NCBI GenBank assembly: GCA_003415625.1
Contig: PYIU01000001.1
Coordinates: forward strand, 1,240,001-1,304,000
Reading direction: 5' to 3'
Length of the DNA stretch: 64,000 nt
DNA from: Aquanectria penicillioides
Taxonomy: Eukaryota; Ascomycota; Sordariomycetes; Hypocreales; Nectriaceae
Shown here: positions 25,738 through 39,840 of the stretch, piece after piece
How the letters are laid out: each line of letters begins with the position of its first letter
How positions within the stretch are numbered: the stretch's first letter is position 1
Made by a program: the position numbers and the translations under genes
Notes under the pieces: model-generated
Database searches by the model: none
Told to the model about the DNA's origin: nothing
What the model saw: only the letters and a program-made list of their open reading frames with translations

Positions 25738-27535
25738 ATAAATTAAATTAAATAATAGCTTAAAAATATATAGTATTTAAATAAAGGCCTATTTCTCTCT
25801 TTAATATTATTAATAAAATAATAAAATTAATAATAGCTCAATAAATAGTAATAATAGCTAAAAGCTTAAATATACTTTTTAATAATTAAATAGAAAATAA
25901 ACCTAAAAGGTTAATAAAGCTAGCTCTTATAATTATAGTAAAAGTAATATATATAATATAGGCTTATAGTAAAATTATATTCTTTCTTTAATTAAACTTT
26001 ACTATAGCCTTTAATTTAATTAATTATAAAAGGCTTATAGCTACTCTTTATAATTAAGGCTATTTATATTAACTATTAGCCTAATTTTTTAGCTATTTAT
26101 TTAAGTATATAATATACCTTTAATTTAATAATAAGTTATTTAACCCTTATAGTATTAAAACTAGTATTCTATAGGGCTTATTGCTTGTTTTATTCTTTTT
26201 ATTCTTTTTATATTAAGGCTCTATATAGTATTTAAAAAGGTCTTTAAAATTATAATAATTAAATTTATTAATAATATAAATATATTTATATTTAAAAAGA
26301 ATATAATTAAAACTTAAGCCAAACTTAAAGCTATATAAATAATATATATATTTTAAGCCTTTATTAATAGTATAATCTTTAAATCTATTAAGGCTTAATT
26401 TTTTTATTTCTTTTTATTTATGTATTAATACTCTATAGACCTATAAGGTAGATAGTGCTTCTATACTATATAAATAAAGGAAAAAACTATACTAGTAGGA
26501 TAAAAATCTTTATTCGATACAATATTGGGCTTAGTGCGGGTCCTCTATAGGGGAGCGTTAGATCAGAAGTTAGTTCAGTGCTATCACTGAGATTTTTCTT
26601 TCTTTTATTAATATTAAAAATATTAAATTTTAATAATATTTATTTATAATATAATTTAACTATAAGAATTATATTAATTCTTTAGGCTATAGCTATATAG
26701 AAAACTCCTTTAGGGCCTATATATTTTGATACTTAAAGGAAAACTTAAATACTAAAAATAAGTCTTTACTGCCTTTATAGTAAATATATAAAGAGTAAAC
26801 CTTAAAACTATTTATATAATATATATATATATAATTAAATTTATAATTATCTATAATATTAATATATATTATTCTTTAATAAAAAAAGGCAATAATTTAA
26901 AGGGGATTATTAAAGCTTTATTTATTAAATAGATATAAGCCCTTTATATTATTAAAGAAAGCTATAAAGCTACTTTAATTAAATTATTAAAAAGTAAGCT
27001 TAAGATTTCTTTATTTAATATATACTTTAATAAATAATTTATTTAATTTTAAGGCTAATTATAGGCTTAAAGTATTAAAAATCCTTTTTTTATAATTATA
27101 TTAATAATATATTAAATTTATTGCTATTATTATAATAGCTTTTAATATAAATTAATATAAAAATATAAAAAGTAATTTATTAATAAGCTTTTTAATAAAA
27201 AAATAAAAAAAAATAAAAGTTAATTAAAAACTAAAAGTTAATTAAAAACTAAATATTAATTAATTAAAAATATTATTAAAATTAAGCTAAATATAAGTTT
27301 TATAAATAGTATATAAATAATAAAATAAAAATAATTAAAGTTTTTTTATTTTATATAAAAAAGAAAACTATTTATTTATATAAAGAATTTAAATAATATA
27401 AAAATTCTTTATTTATTTAAATATAAATAAAATATCTTAAACTTTAAAAGTTTCTTTTTAAAGAAAAGTTCTTAAAATAATTATACTTTAATATTAATAT
27501 AAAAGTACTATTAAAATAGTTAGCTATATTATATA
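25738..27535 (+). mobile_element. old LINE copy, right fragment (3' truncated)
   Basis: It continues the element broken at 19073 and matches copy B from about 8740 to 10330, including the RT catalytic region near 26270-26300. It is itself interrupted at 26415-26606 by a short reverse LINE fragment. Similarity to the LINE stops at about 27535, well before the 3' tail, so the remaining 1.9 kb is missing. It is more eroded than copies B to E, consistent with greater age. Confidence 0.8.
26415..26598 (-). mobile_element. 184-bp 5'-truncated LINE insertion that largely escaped RIP
   Basis: This is the 3' terminus of the same LINE in reverse orientation (tail at left, then tattaatactctatagacc). 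Its inner part keeps CpG and CpA sites (ttcgatacaatattgggc, gggagcgttagatcag), which are TTA, ATA and TTAA-like in every longer copy, for example 28395-28480. It is flanked by TTTCTTTT (26407-26414 and 26599-26606), a plausible 8-bp target duplication. Its shortness probably kept it below the length that RIP detects. Confidence 0.82.
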
Positions 27536-28300
27536 ATAGAAAGAGATGCATAAATTGCTTGCAGTAAGCTGCCTTCTTATTATGCATTATAAAGGCTCTT
27601 TAAAGAACTTAATTAACATAAGTAAAATAATAATATATATACAAGTTTTACTATTCTATACTATTATAAAGAAAAGAAATACAATAGATAGATAAACAAT
27701 TTAATAACCTCTTTTTTTCCCTTTTTTACCTTAAGTAGCATTTACTATCTTTAGTAGTAGAACTAAACTATTTTAAATAGGTATTTTTAGATCTCTATAT
27801 TAAATACCTTAAATATCTTTATTATTAAATTCTCCTCTATCTTTATATTATTTCTTATTATAATTAAATATTTTAATTATATTTCCTTAATCTATAGTAA
27901 ATTGGGTTTTATTTATTATAGATTAGCTTTTATTAGCACTAAATTAATTTTAATTAATAGTTAATTAAATTTTAATAAAAATAGGTTTATTTATACTAAA
28001 AGTAAATTAACTTTTACTTATAGTAAACTAGCTTTTAATAGAAATAAATTAGCTTTTAGTAGAAATAAATTAAACTTCTATAAAAATAAATTAAATCTTA
28101 TTAATAGTAAATAGATTATTAATTAAAGTAAATTAAATATTATTAATAATAAGCTAAAATTATAATTATTTAATAAAGGCTTAAATATAAAGTATATTTA
28201 AATATTCTTTTTTATTAAAAAAGTTATTATAATTAATATTATTTAATATATTAATAAAATTAAATACATTAATACTATTTAATTTATTTTATATTATTTA
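27536..28300. other. unassigned repeat DNA left of inverted LINE copy E
   Basis: It begins with a less mutated patch holding ATGCATAA (27546-27553) and its inverse TTATGCAT (27580-27587), and inside them a GCAG-TAAG-CTGC hairpin. These could be the end of an LTR or a terminal inverted repeat. Around 27925-28110 there are several degenerate copies of an approximately 22-bp unit resembling AGTAGAAATAAATTAGCTTT. The DNA continues right of copy E at 34920. No gene is recognised. Confidence 0.45.
27925..28110. repeat. degenerate tandem repeat, unit about 22 bp
   Basis: Successive segments of the form (A/T)AGTA(G)AAATAAATTAGCTTTT recur with substitutions. Unit borders are blurred by mutation. The role is unknown. 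Confidence 0.5.
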
Positions 28301-31300
28301 CATTTATTTATTAATACTCTATAGACCTATAAAGTAAATAGTACTTCTATACTATATAAATAAAGAAAAAACTATACTAATAAAATAAAAACCTTTATTT
28401 AATATAATATTAGACTTAATATAAATCCTCTATAGAGAAGCATTAAATTAAAAGTTAATTTAATGCTATTACTAAAATATTCTATTTACCTAATTATAGA
28501 GTTAGTAAATAAAGTAAAAGTAAGGCCTATAATAGGCCTAAATTATCTATACTATAGGCCTATTGCAAAAAGTAAGGCATTAATTTAGCACTAGCTAGCA
28601 GCCAGTTAGCTACTAGCTATTTAAGTATTACTATTATTATTTCTTAATCTTTACTAATATACTTATTTCCTTTCCTTTTCTTCTTTCTTTATATACCTCT
28701 ATAAAGGCTTTTTTATTGCCTTTAAATATATACTCTATTAATATATTGCTTATATAAAATACTTAATTCATATAAATGCTAATTGCTATTTTTACTGCTA
28801 TTTTATACTAATTATATATAGCTAAAAACAATAATTATAATAATAATAATAATAATTATAACTATAACTATAACTATAATAATAATAATAATAATAGTAA
28901 TATATACCTAATATATCTATAAATAGCATTTTATATTAATATTAATAAATACTAAAATACTAAGCTAGCTGCATTAAGGTAGGGGGTGCTATACTAACCC
29001 TAAAGGCAGTATAGGATCTGCTCTATTCTATATATATTATACAAATAGCAAGAGATAAAAAGGATAGTTTATACTAAAACTAAACTAATATATAATCCTT
29101 CTCTTTCTATTCTTTATAGCTAAAGGAGACTAACTATTAGTAAATACTAAAGCTAATAGCTATATAGCTTATGCCTATATATATAAGCTATATAAGCTAT
29201 TGCTATATTTAATAGAGGCTAATGCCTATATATTAATAGTAGCTTTATAGAAAGGGATAGCTATAGTAAGTATAGCTTAATTTAGTTCTATTATAGGTAT
29301 ATTATTAATATAGATTATAGAAGAAAGAGCTTTAGTAGTTAAGGGCTAAGGCCATTTAGGCTAAAAGAAAGGCAATTTAAGCGCACTTTTAAGCTATATC
29401 TATAGTTCTAACTATAGATTTTAATACTAATTAGCTTTATAAGCTAATTAATAAAGTTAATTATATAGCTATAGCTTTTAAAAGCTTAATAGCTATATTA
29501 CCTTTTTTAATTAAAGGGGCTAAAGCTACTTAAAAATAGATAGCATTAAAAAGCAATAGTAGTAATAAATAAGGTTAGTTTTAATATAGATTTATATTAG
29601 CTAATATTAATAGTAAAGACTAAAGTTTAATATAGCTCTTTAAGCAATAGCTTAAGCTTAAATAGAGCTAAAGGAAAATTAAAGTAAATAGGGCTTAAAA
29701 ATAAAAAGGAAAATAGTAAAAAAAATAATAAAGAGAATAAAATAGGTTTTATATCTTTTAAAGAGAATATAAACTTAAAGTAAATAAAGTTACTAAAATA
29801 GGCAAATATAAATTAAATATAGTAGTAAATAAAAATAAAGTCTAAAACTAAAATAGGGCTAAGGTAAAGATTTAACTATTAAAGGGGTAGGCTTTAGTAT
29901 ATTATTTATATAGTAGATTAGTTTTTTCCCTTTTTTAAAGAGGGTTTTTTTAAGTATATTAACTTCCCTTTTAATAAAAAGGTTAAAGCGCTTAAATAAA
30001 AAAGTTACTAAAAAGTAAAAATAATATAAAAATAGGCATATTTTAAATTAAATATAGCTTAATAGCTAGCTTATAATATAGTATAATATATAAATAGGCT
30101 AGCTATTTAATAAAGCAATATATAATTTAAGCTTTAAATAAATATTATTTAAGCTTAAAAAGATTATAAAATAAATTAAATAAAGTTTCCTTTTAACTTA
30201 AGTAAAGCAGGCAATATAGTATAATATAGCTAATTATTTTAATAGTATTTTTATATTAATATTAAGATATACTTATTTTAAGAACCTTTTTTTAAAAAAG
30301 GAATTTCTAAAGTTTAATATATTTTATTTATATTTAAATAAATAAAAAGCTTTTATACTTTTTAAGTCCTTTATATAGGCAAATAATCTTTTTCTTTATA
30401 TAAAGTAAAAAGATTTTAGCTGCCTTTATTTTATTATTTATATACTATTTATAAAACTTATATTTAATTTATTTTTATTAATGCCTTTAATTAATTAATA
30501 TTTAATCTTTAATTAACTTTTAGTTTTTTTTATATTCTCTATTAAAAAGCTAATTAATAAGCTACTTTTTATATTTTTATATTAATTTATACTAAAAGCT
30601 ATTATAATAATAGTAATAGATTTAATCTATTATTAATATAATTATAAAAAGAATAAATTTCTTAATACTTTAAGCTTAGAGCTAGCCTTAAAATTAAATA
30701 AATTATTTATTAAAGTATATATTAAATAAAAGGATTTTAAGCTTACTTTTTAGTAGTTTAATTAAAATAGCCTTATAGCCTTTTTTAATAATATAAAGGG
30801 CTTAAGTCTATTTAATAAATAGGGCTTTAGTAATCCCTTTTAAATTATTGCCCCTTTTTATTAAAAAATAATATATATTAATGCTATAAGCAATTATAGA
30901 TTTAATTATATATATATATATTATATAGATAGCCTTAAGGTTTACTCTCTATATACTTGCTATAAGGGCAATAAGGGCTTGCCTTTAGTATTTAAATTTT
31001 CCTTTAAGCTTAAAGATATATAGGCCCTAAAGTAGCTTTTTATATAGCTATAATCTAAAGAAATAGTATAATTTTTATAGCTAAATTATATTATAGATAA
31101 AGATTAATTAAATTTAATGCCTTTAGTATTAATAAAAGAAATAAAAAAGCTAGGCCTTAATAGATTTAAAGGTTATACTATTAGTAAAGGCCTAAAATAT
31201 ATATATTATTTATATAGCTTTAAGTTAAGCTTAAGTCTTTACTATATCTTTTCTAAATATAAGTATATTTATATTATTAGTAAATTTAATTATTATAATA

Positions 31301-34300
31301 TTAAAGATTTTTTTAAGTGCTATATAAAGCCTTAATATAAATAAAATAAAAAAAATAGAAAAAAGCAATAATCTCTATAGGACTTTAGCTTTAATACTAT
31401 AAAGTTTAAAGGATTTATTATTAAACTAAAGGTATATTAATTGCTTAAATAAATAGCTAAAAAGCTAAATTAATAACTATTATAAATAGCCTTAATTATA
31501 AAGAATAGCAATAAGCTTTTTATAGTTAATTAAATTAAAAGCTATAATAAAGTTTAATTAAAAGAGTAATGCTATTTTATTATAGGCCTATATTATATAT
31601 ATTGCTTTTACTATAACTATAAGGGCAAGCTTAATAGACCTTTAAGGTTTATTTTCTATTTAACTATTAAAAAGTATATTTAGGTTTTTAATTACTATTA
31701 CTATTTATTAAGCTATTATTAATTTTATTATTTTATCTATTATATTAAGAAAGAAAATAGATTTTTATTTAAATATTATATATTTTTAAGCTATTATTTA
31801 ATTAAATTTAAAAATAATAATAGTAATTATATAATAAAAGCAATATAAAAAATACTTAAATATAATACTTATATTAATAATAGTAATAAAGGCTTTTAAA
31901 AAGGGCTTATTATATACTTTAAGAAAGCTAATAGAAAATTTATTACTATTAAAAGCTTTTTATAATTAAATTTTAAAAAGTAAGTAAATTAATTTATAAA
32001 GTTTAATATAATTTTATATTAAGTTTTTAGCATTTTATAGTATTTAATTTATACTTAATAGTTATATTATAAGGTTTATTATAATAGGTTTAATATTTTA
32101 ATTATTTACTTAAAGCTTAAAGAAAAAGTATTTTATTAATATAGTTGCCTTTTTAATATAGCTTATAGCTAAAGAATCTTACTTAAGGCAATTAAAGAGA
32201 AAGAGCTATAAAAGGGCTAAAGCAATATTACTTTAAAGTTATATCTATTTCTTTAAGTTTTAAAGTTTCTTTTAGCTATTAATACCTTTTTTTATTTTAG
32301 CTTTAAATAAAGTATTGCATTAAGCTATATACTTAATTTTAGCTATATAAGCCTTTTGCTTATTACTTACTTTTTATAATTTTAATTAATTAATTGCTAT
32401 ACTATTATATTATATATATTTTTATATTTATTTAAGTTAATAAATTGCCTTTATAATAGGCTAGTTCTATTAATTATTGCAATTAAGCTTAAATTACCTT
32501 TATATTAAGGTAGTATATTAAGTAATTTAATATAATTCTTAAATTAGCTATTTAATTACCTCTTTTAGCTATTATATAAAGGTTATTTTACCTAAAGTTT
32601 AATAAAAAGTAATTTATACTTTAAGTTTAGCTTTTTTAAGGTTTATTATATATTAATTAAATACTATAAGCTAAAGCTTTAATAAAAAGAAAGGCAATAT
32701 ATCTATAAAGAACTTAATATATATTTATTATAAAATATAATTAAAGCTATTTAAATTATAATTAAGGCCTAAATAAATAGTATAGCTATTTTTTAAGGCT
32801 TAAGCTAAATTAAAAGTACTATTTTTAGTATTGCTTGCTTTTTAAGTTATAGTTTTATAAAGGATTATTAAGGCTATATTTAATTATTATATTTTTATTA
32901 AAAAGGTTAAGCTATATAAAGTAATTTTATTATAGTAGTTCTATATTAAGTAGTATAGATTAAAGTCTTTAATTATAATTATTTTAGGGGCTAAAATAAA
33001 ATTAGCTAAAGTATATATTGCCTTTAAGTCTCCCTTACCTTTTAAAGGGTTATATATTATAATTATTTTTATATAATAGTATTTAAAATTAACTTTAATT
33101 TAATCTTTCTTTATTTAATAGATTTAAATTTTTAATCTATATTATTTATATATATAAAAAGCTATATAGCCTAAATAATAAATTATAATATAATTTAATC
33201 TTTTAGGGTTTATTAAGGTATTAGTCCTTTAGTTTTTAGCTAATTTTAAAAATGCAATTGCATTATATCTATTATAAATATATAGTGCTTAATAAATTAA
33301 TTTAAAATAATAGTATATATTTTAAAATAAAATCTATATTAATTAAATATAAATAAAGAGATTAATTTAATAAATAGTAATAATAGGGTATAGGCATTAA
33401 AGAAAGAAAAAGCATTAAAGAAAGTATAGTACTACTTATTTATAGAGCTTAAGGATTAGCTAACTCTTTTAAAAAGGAAAAAAGCTATAAAAAGAGAGTT
33501 CTTAAGGAAGCTATTTTATTATATATAAGGGATATTTTACTATATTAAAGTATATTCTTTATATTTTATTAATTATTTATAATATTCTTTTTTTATATAG
33601 ATTTAATGCTTTTTTACTATAAAATAAATATAGCTTTAAATTAAATAATCTATATAATAAAGAGTATAATAGTAAGGGATTTCTTTCTTTTTAATAAAGC
33701 AATTATTATATATTAAGCTATTGCATTAACTATAAATTAAAGTAAATTAATAGTTTCTTATAATATAGCTATATTTATAGCATTAAAAGCATTAAATAAG
33801 TTTTAATTCTTTATTAAAGGGTTTATAATTATAAGGTTTAATATTAAAAAGTAGCCTATTATTATATAGGCTATTAGTTTTTTAATAAATAAAATATAAA
33901 GAATTAAATTTATTTTTATTGCAATACTATTATAGGCTTAAATAGGCTTTACTTTATTAACCCTTAAGGTATTAGTATTATTAATAGTTTTAATAAGTTT
34001 ATTTATATTATTAAAAATAGATTTAATTTAAATTCTTTTTACTAAAATAATAAAAGTAAAAAAAGCAAAAAAGGCATTATTTTTAAATATAATAGCTATT
34101 TATCTTTTTTTATATAAGGCTTTAATTTACTTTAAGGTAAAAAAGTAAGAATTATATTTCTATTAAAGAGGCAATATACTATAACTATATAGAAATTACT
34201 ATAGGCTTAATTTATTGCTTATACAGTTTCTATTAAAATATAGTTTTTAATATCTTTAAGGGTATCTTTAATATAAATAGTAACTTTATGCTTAATATAG

Positions 34301-34908
34301 CTATATATTATATACTTATTAACTTTAGTATTTATAAATATAAAACTATATAAAAGGATTAATATATAAGATTACTATATTAGCTAAAAAGAAAAGAAGC
34401 TTAAGTTAGCTAAAGTAGCTATTACTATTATAATAATAGCAATTATTATAGTAATAGTAATTTTATTAATAAATCTCTCTTTAAAGGTTATATTAGTCTT
34501 AAAAGGAAAGTAAAAATATATTTTATATATATTAATATAGATTTAAAATACCTTTTAAATCACTTTAAGAAAATAAAATAGAATAATCTTAATAATAGCT
34601 TTATAGGCTTTTTTATCTTTATTAATTATAAGGCTTTTATTAGCTTTTATTACTTTATTTACTTTAGGTATATTACTATATTAGCTAGCAGTAAAAAGGG
34701 AGTTATATTAGCTATTTTTAATACTATATTTTTTTAAATTAATAACTATTAAAAGGGCTATAGCATTAGCATTGCGCTCTTAATACACTATTATATTTAG
34801 GGGTAATCTAGTATAAGGGATCAATTAATTATCTTTTTAGATGTTTTAAAGGTAGTTTAGAATAGCTATAAGCAGTTGTAAGTCTAAGGGCAAAGGTTAA
34901 ATATTGTA
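28301..34908 (-). mobile_element. LINE copy E, full length, inverted
   Basis: The reverse complement of copies B to D. The 3' tail is at left (cattta ttta ttaatactc) and the 5' end at right (ggcaaaggttaa, about 34890-34901). TATATTATTTA at 28290-28300 and 34909-34919 is a plausible 11-bp target duplication. The ATT array appears as AAT/ATAACT units near 28843-28895. The endonuclease and RT relics are readable on the - strand only as stop-filled frames. The + strand open frame at 31117-31335 lies antisense to RT and is a shadow. Confidence 0.87.
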
Positions 34909-34919
34909 TATATTATTTA

Positions 34920-37900
34920 TATTATTTATATTATTTATTATTATTTCTATATAATAAGTATTTCTTTAAGCTTTAGGCTAGTTCTATTAATAAAAACTAA
35001 ATATTATAGAGGCATTATAGTAATATAATTTATATAAGTATAATAAATTATCTTTTACTTAATTAAATTTATTAATATTAGGGTTTAAAGAGTATTTTTC
35101 TATTTTATTAAAGATATAAATAGTTTTAATATTAGTATTAGTAATAGCAATATTGCTATATTATATCTAAGGGTTATTAATATATTAATAATGCAAAAAG
35201 TAATAAAGTACATTATATAGTTTATAGTAGCTTCTATAGAGATAGAAGGTCTTCTTTTTATTAATAATATATACTATTATTATAAAGTTAAATAGGCTAT
35301 TATAGTTAATAACTATATTTAATTATTTAAGATTATAATTAAAATAAAGTTTTCTAAAAGTAAGGGCAGTTTTTTTATTAAGGAATAATCTAAAAGCCCT
35401 ATAATTAAGCTAATACAATAAAAGCCTATATTTAGTTTAAATAGTAAAATTAAGCTTTAAAGTATTTAAGAATAGTATATAGAATAAACACTAATATCTA
35501 TAAAAATAAGAATAAAAACTTAAAAGGTATAGGCGCCTTTATATAGTAGTTTTAATACTTTAGTAGGCATTATATAGTTAAAAAGGTTAATAAAACTATA
35601 GCATTAAAGTTTTTTATTTAAAAAGCCTTAAAGAAAGAACTTTTTAAAAAGTATAATTACTAAATTAATAATAATATTAATAAAGCTAATAATAAAGTTT
35701 CTAAAGGAAGAAAGCTTATTTAATTTTAATAAATATAATTTAATATTATTTATATAATATATTAGTTTTTTATAGTTTTAAATTTTAAATTAAAAAAATA
35801 TTATTTATTAAAAGTATTTATAATCTTAAACTAATAATATTAATATAGTAAAATTTAGGATTTTATATTTATCTTTTAACTAAAAGTTTAATTCTTTTAA
35901 TAAAGTATTTAATTATTTAACTTTTTATATAAATGCAAAAGGATATAAAATATTACTTATTAAATACTAAAAATATTTCTATTTATTTAAATAAGGAATT
36001 TTATTAAATATTAAAAGGTTAATACTAAATATAAATATTAATAGTTTATCTTTTTTATTTTAAAGAAATTATATATATTTTTATATAAATTATATTAATT
36101 AAAGAATATATATTTAGCTAATAGTATTATAGTTTATATTATTTATATATTATTCGTTTTAAAGAAATTTAATTAATTCTTTAGTATATTTTAAATATAA
36201 TACTAAAAATAGATTATTTTTATATTCTTTTTATAATATTTAAGGCTTATAGATTTTAGTAATTATAATTTTATTTATATTTAAATATTTTAAAGATTCT
36301 TAAGAAAATAAAAAGGAAAAAGGGTTTTTTAAGGATAATTAAAAGGTTAATTAAAATAAAGATTAAGGTAAAAATTAAGGTAAGGGTTAAAGTAAGGGCT
36401 AAAGAGATAGTTTAGGCAATAGTTAAAATAATAATTAAAAAGTTAATTAAAAGGGTTATTTAAAAGATAATTACAATAATATTATATATATATATAGATA
36501 TAAGTATATAAAAGTATATATATAAATATAAATATATATAAATATTAAGGTCTTAAATAATATATATAAGTAAGTATATTAATAGGTTTATTTAATAAAT
36601 AATAGATTAAAATTAAGCTATAATTTATAAATAAAATAATAGGTATAAAAGGAAATAAATAAATAAAGGATTAAATAGGCATTATAAGCTAAAGGGAATA
36701 AATCTATTTATTTATTTTATTTATAAGATTTTATTATATAAGCTTATAATAGTTATTAATCTATATTAAAATAGTAATTATTTTTACCTTTATTATATAC
36801 TTAAATATAAAGTAAAGATTTTAAATAAAATAGCAATAATGCAATTATAATAGGGCATTATTGCTTAAATATAAATTAAATTTAAATTAATAAAAAGTTC
36901 TTAATATATTTATATTAATAAAAGTATAATATTAATAATAAAAGTATAATATTAATAATAAAAGTATATTTCTATAAATATAATTAAGGATTAATAAAAG
37001 AATAAAAAGCCTAATTAAAGTAATTATTATATCTTAAAGTATATTTAATATTAATTATTAGTTTTTAAGATTATAAAATATATATTAGTAATTATTTAAA
37101 AAGCAAGTATATAGAATATTATATAAAGTTGCCTATAGATTTAATTATAGTAAAGAATATAAAGTATATATAAACTATTATAATTAATATTTTTTTAGTA
37201 TTTTAATAAAAATATTTAAATAAATTATATATATATATAAATATAAGTAAATATATATAAATAGATATAGTAGTGCTAATATATTTATATACTTATAGTA
37301 TATAAAGATATAGTAATAGATATTAGCAATAAATTTAATATAGTCTTAAAGTATAATAAAAGAAAGATATATATATATATATAGAAAGAAAGAGAGATAT
37401 ATAATACCTATTTACTAAAGTTATTATAGATTTTAATTCTTCTATTAATATAAAGGGCAATAAATTTAATAAATTAGCTTAAAGTATATAAAATCTCTTT
37501 AGATCTATTTAAAACTATTATATATAGTAAATATAAAAGGGATCTAATAGTAATTATTTATTTAAAATTAATAATTTATTTAATTATTTTAATTATATAA
37601 TTTAAAAATATAAAGATAGAGTATTAAATAGTTTTAATTAATAAATATTTTAGCTTAAGCTTAATTTATAAAGTACTATATTTAATTAATTAAATTAATA
37701 AATTTTAAATACTTTTATTATTTTATTATTTAGCTATATAATATAATATATTAAAAAAGCATTAATTTAAGTAAAATTAACTCTATTTATTAGCTTAAAT
37801 GCTCTATTAATAAATAAAGATTAAGTTTATATAGCTACTATATTAATAACTAATAATAAGAATAATAGTAATAATATATATTAAAATATTCTTTTATTAA

Positions 37901-38399
37901 TAGAATTAAGTATTATAGTATTAAGTTTAAAATAAAGAATAGAGATATAGTAGTAAAGCGCTTTAAAGGCAGTTTTATAGCCCTAAAAAAGATTATTATT
38001 AAAGTTATATCTTAATGCTATTAATAGCGCTTTAGGTAATATAGGCATTAAAGAATTAGTGCTATTTAAAGCTACTATTACTAGCACTTTTAGGCTAAAA
38101 AAGCAAAAATCTTTTAAAGTATTAATTTTATATTTAAGCTAAAGCTAAAAGTAAAGTTAATAAAAGAGATTTTAAAAGGGTTAATATAATAAAGTTTATA
38201 GTTAGGTTTAATCTATTTAAGCTAAATTTAATTAATTTTAGCCTATTTAATTTTAATTAAATTATATTTAAATAAATAAAAGCTATTATTTAATAAATTA
38301 ATATTAAGTTTATTTTTTTTATAAAATAAATATAAATAAATTAAATTATAATATATTTAATATAATTAATTAATTTAATTAAAAGTTTATAGAAAATAA
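34920..38399 (+). other. unassigned RIP-degraded repeat DNA, possible 5' part of the Helitron-like element or another retroelement
   Basis: No open frame. At 36310-36480 the + strand, with TAA read as former CAA, gives a Lys/Asn/Gln/Gly-rich stretch, as in gag tails or linkers. At about 37419-37450 the reading IIDFNSSINIKGNK could derive from a protease-like DSGSS motif, but a single motif is not enough. Simple repeats occur, such as AAAGTATAATATTAATAAT units at about 36921-36965. I cannot assign a family. Confidence 0.4.
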
Positions 38400-39827
38400 A
38401 TAAGTATTTAATAAGCTTAGCTAATATATACCTATTCCTTAAAGTAAAAAGGTATTAATAGTATAGAACTTTTATTATATACTTTATAATAGAACTATAA
38501 TACTAATATAAATATATAAAATATATTATTATAAGTTCTTTAAGGTTAAACTAAAGAAGATTTAATAAGCTATTTAAATAAAGTAGAAAATAAATAATAT
38601 ACTATAGTTTAGCTATATATTATTTTCTTATTTTATATACTTTCCTTTAGGCTAGTTAATTATAGCTTATAAAAATTGCTTTATTTAACTTAAAAGGCAT
38701 AAGTTAACTATAGCTAGCTAAATTTACTAGCAATTAAATTATAATTATATATATCTAAAGGAACTTTAAGATCTATTATTAATAAAAAAGAAATTAATTG
38801 TACTAAATATTTACTTTAAGTAAATTATATAGTATAATATAGCTATTAATAGCAATAATAGTAATAGCTAATAAAAAGAGAGAAAAATATAGTATAAAAA
38901 GTATATTAAAGGTTTTATTTCTATTTTTTTAAATAATATCTAAAATATAGCAATAAAAGTGCTTTTATATTTATTTATTAAGGCACTTAATTAAGTTTAC
39001 ATTTTATAGTATAGGCTTTATTAATTAAAGCTATAGAATATTTTAAGGTTACTATTAATATAAAGACAAAAGGTAAAAAGAGCTTTAGTATAGTTAAAGA
39101 GAAATAACTAATACTATAAAGATATTAAGATTAATATTAAGGAAATAAATAGCTAAAAGGTACTAAAATATAGCATTTTTAATATTATTTATTAATTAAT
39201 AAGGCATAAAGAGCTATTTAGGATTAAATAAGTGCAAAAAGTATATATAGTGCCTATAAGTAATTAAAGCTTAAATACTAAAGTAAAGCCTATTAATATT
39301 TAAAATATCTTTTTTAAGTTATATAAAGTAAATAAAGTTAGTTTTAATAAAAATAAAAATAGTAATAATAATAATAATAATAATAGTAATAATAGTAATA
39401 ATAGTAATAATAGTAATAATAGTAATAATAATAAATTAAATATATATAAAAGGGGGTAAATAGTAATAATCTTAATAATAGTAATTATAGTAATATATTA
39501 ATATTAATAGGCAATAATAATTTAAAAAAATAATAAAAGGGAGTTAATAAAAAAGATTGTTTTATTGAGGATATTTAATTTTAATTTAGCGCTAAAAGTA
39601 ATTAATATTAAGAAGTTATAGTTCCTTTATAATACTTTAGGCACTAATCTAAAAGAAAGAGAGATAAATAAATAGAGATTTAATAGAGAAATTAAAATAA
39701 ATGCAATTAATATAAATATAGCTAGTATACTTTTAGTAAATTATTAAGTTCTATTTATAGATTTAATAAATATTTAATAAATATTAAAATTAAAACTATA
39801 TATTTATATTATTTATAGGGCTTAATT
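38400..39827 (+). pseudogene. Helitron-like element relic, segment 1 (N-terminal domain before the helicase)
   Basis: Restoring former Gln/Trp/His codons mentally, the frames follow the N-terminal region of fungal Helitron-like helicase proteins (the DUF6570 type, as I recall it). LLLIKKKLIVLN lies at about 38780-38816. KYIKGFISIFLNN at 38899-38937 is from a KHVKGHIxVFPN motif and is followed by a VLPHPL-like block. VKRALVxLKRNNxYYKDIKI follows at about 39075-39140. An Asn/Ser-rich repeat (former Asp/Ser) at 39361-39434 acts as linker. The segment is cut by LINE copy D and resumes at 46488. A frame change between blocks suggests at least one indel. Confidence 0.68.
39361..39434 (+). repeat. 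AGTAAT/AAT repeat within the Helitron-like coding relic
   Basis: Units of AAT and AGTAAT in frame with the relic would encode Asn/Ser, or Asp/Ser before G->A change. It probably began as a low-complexity acidic linker. Confidence 0.75.
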
Positions 39828-39840
39828 TATTAATTTCTAA
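39828..39840 (+). repeat. 13-bp target-site duplication of LINE copy D, left
   Basis: TATTAATTTCTAA; the right copy at 46475-46487 reads TATTAATTTTTAA, one C/T difference being consistent with later mutation. Confidence 0.72.

Noticed and set aside
37419..37450. Possible aspartic-protease DSGSS motif of a further retroelement
   Set aside because: A single short match needing several restored bases, with no integrase or RT following in frame.
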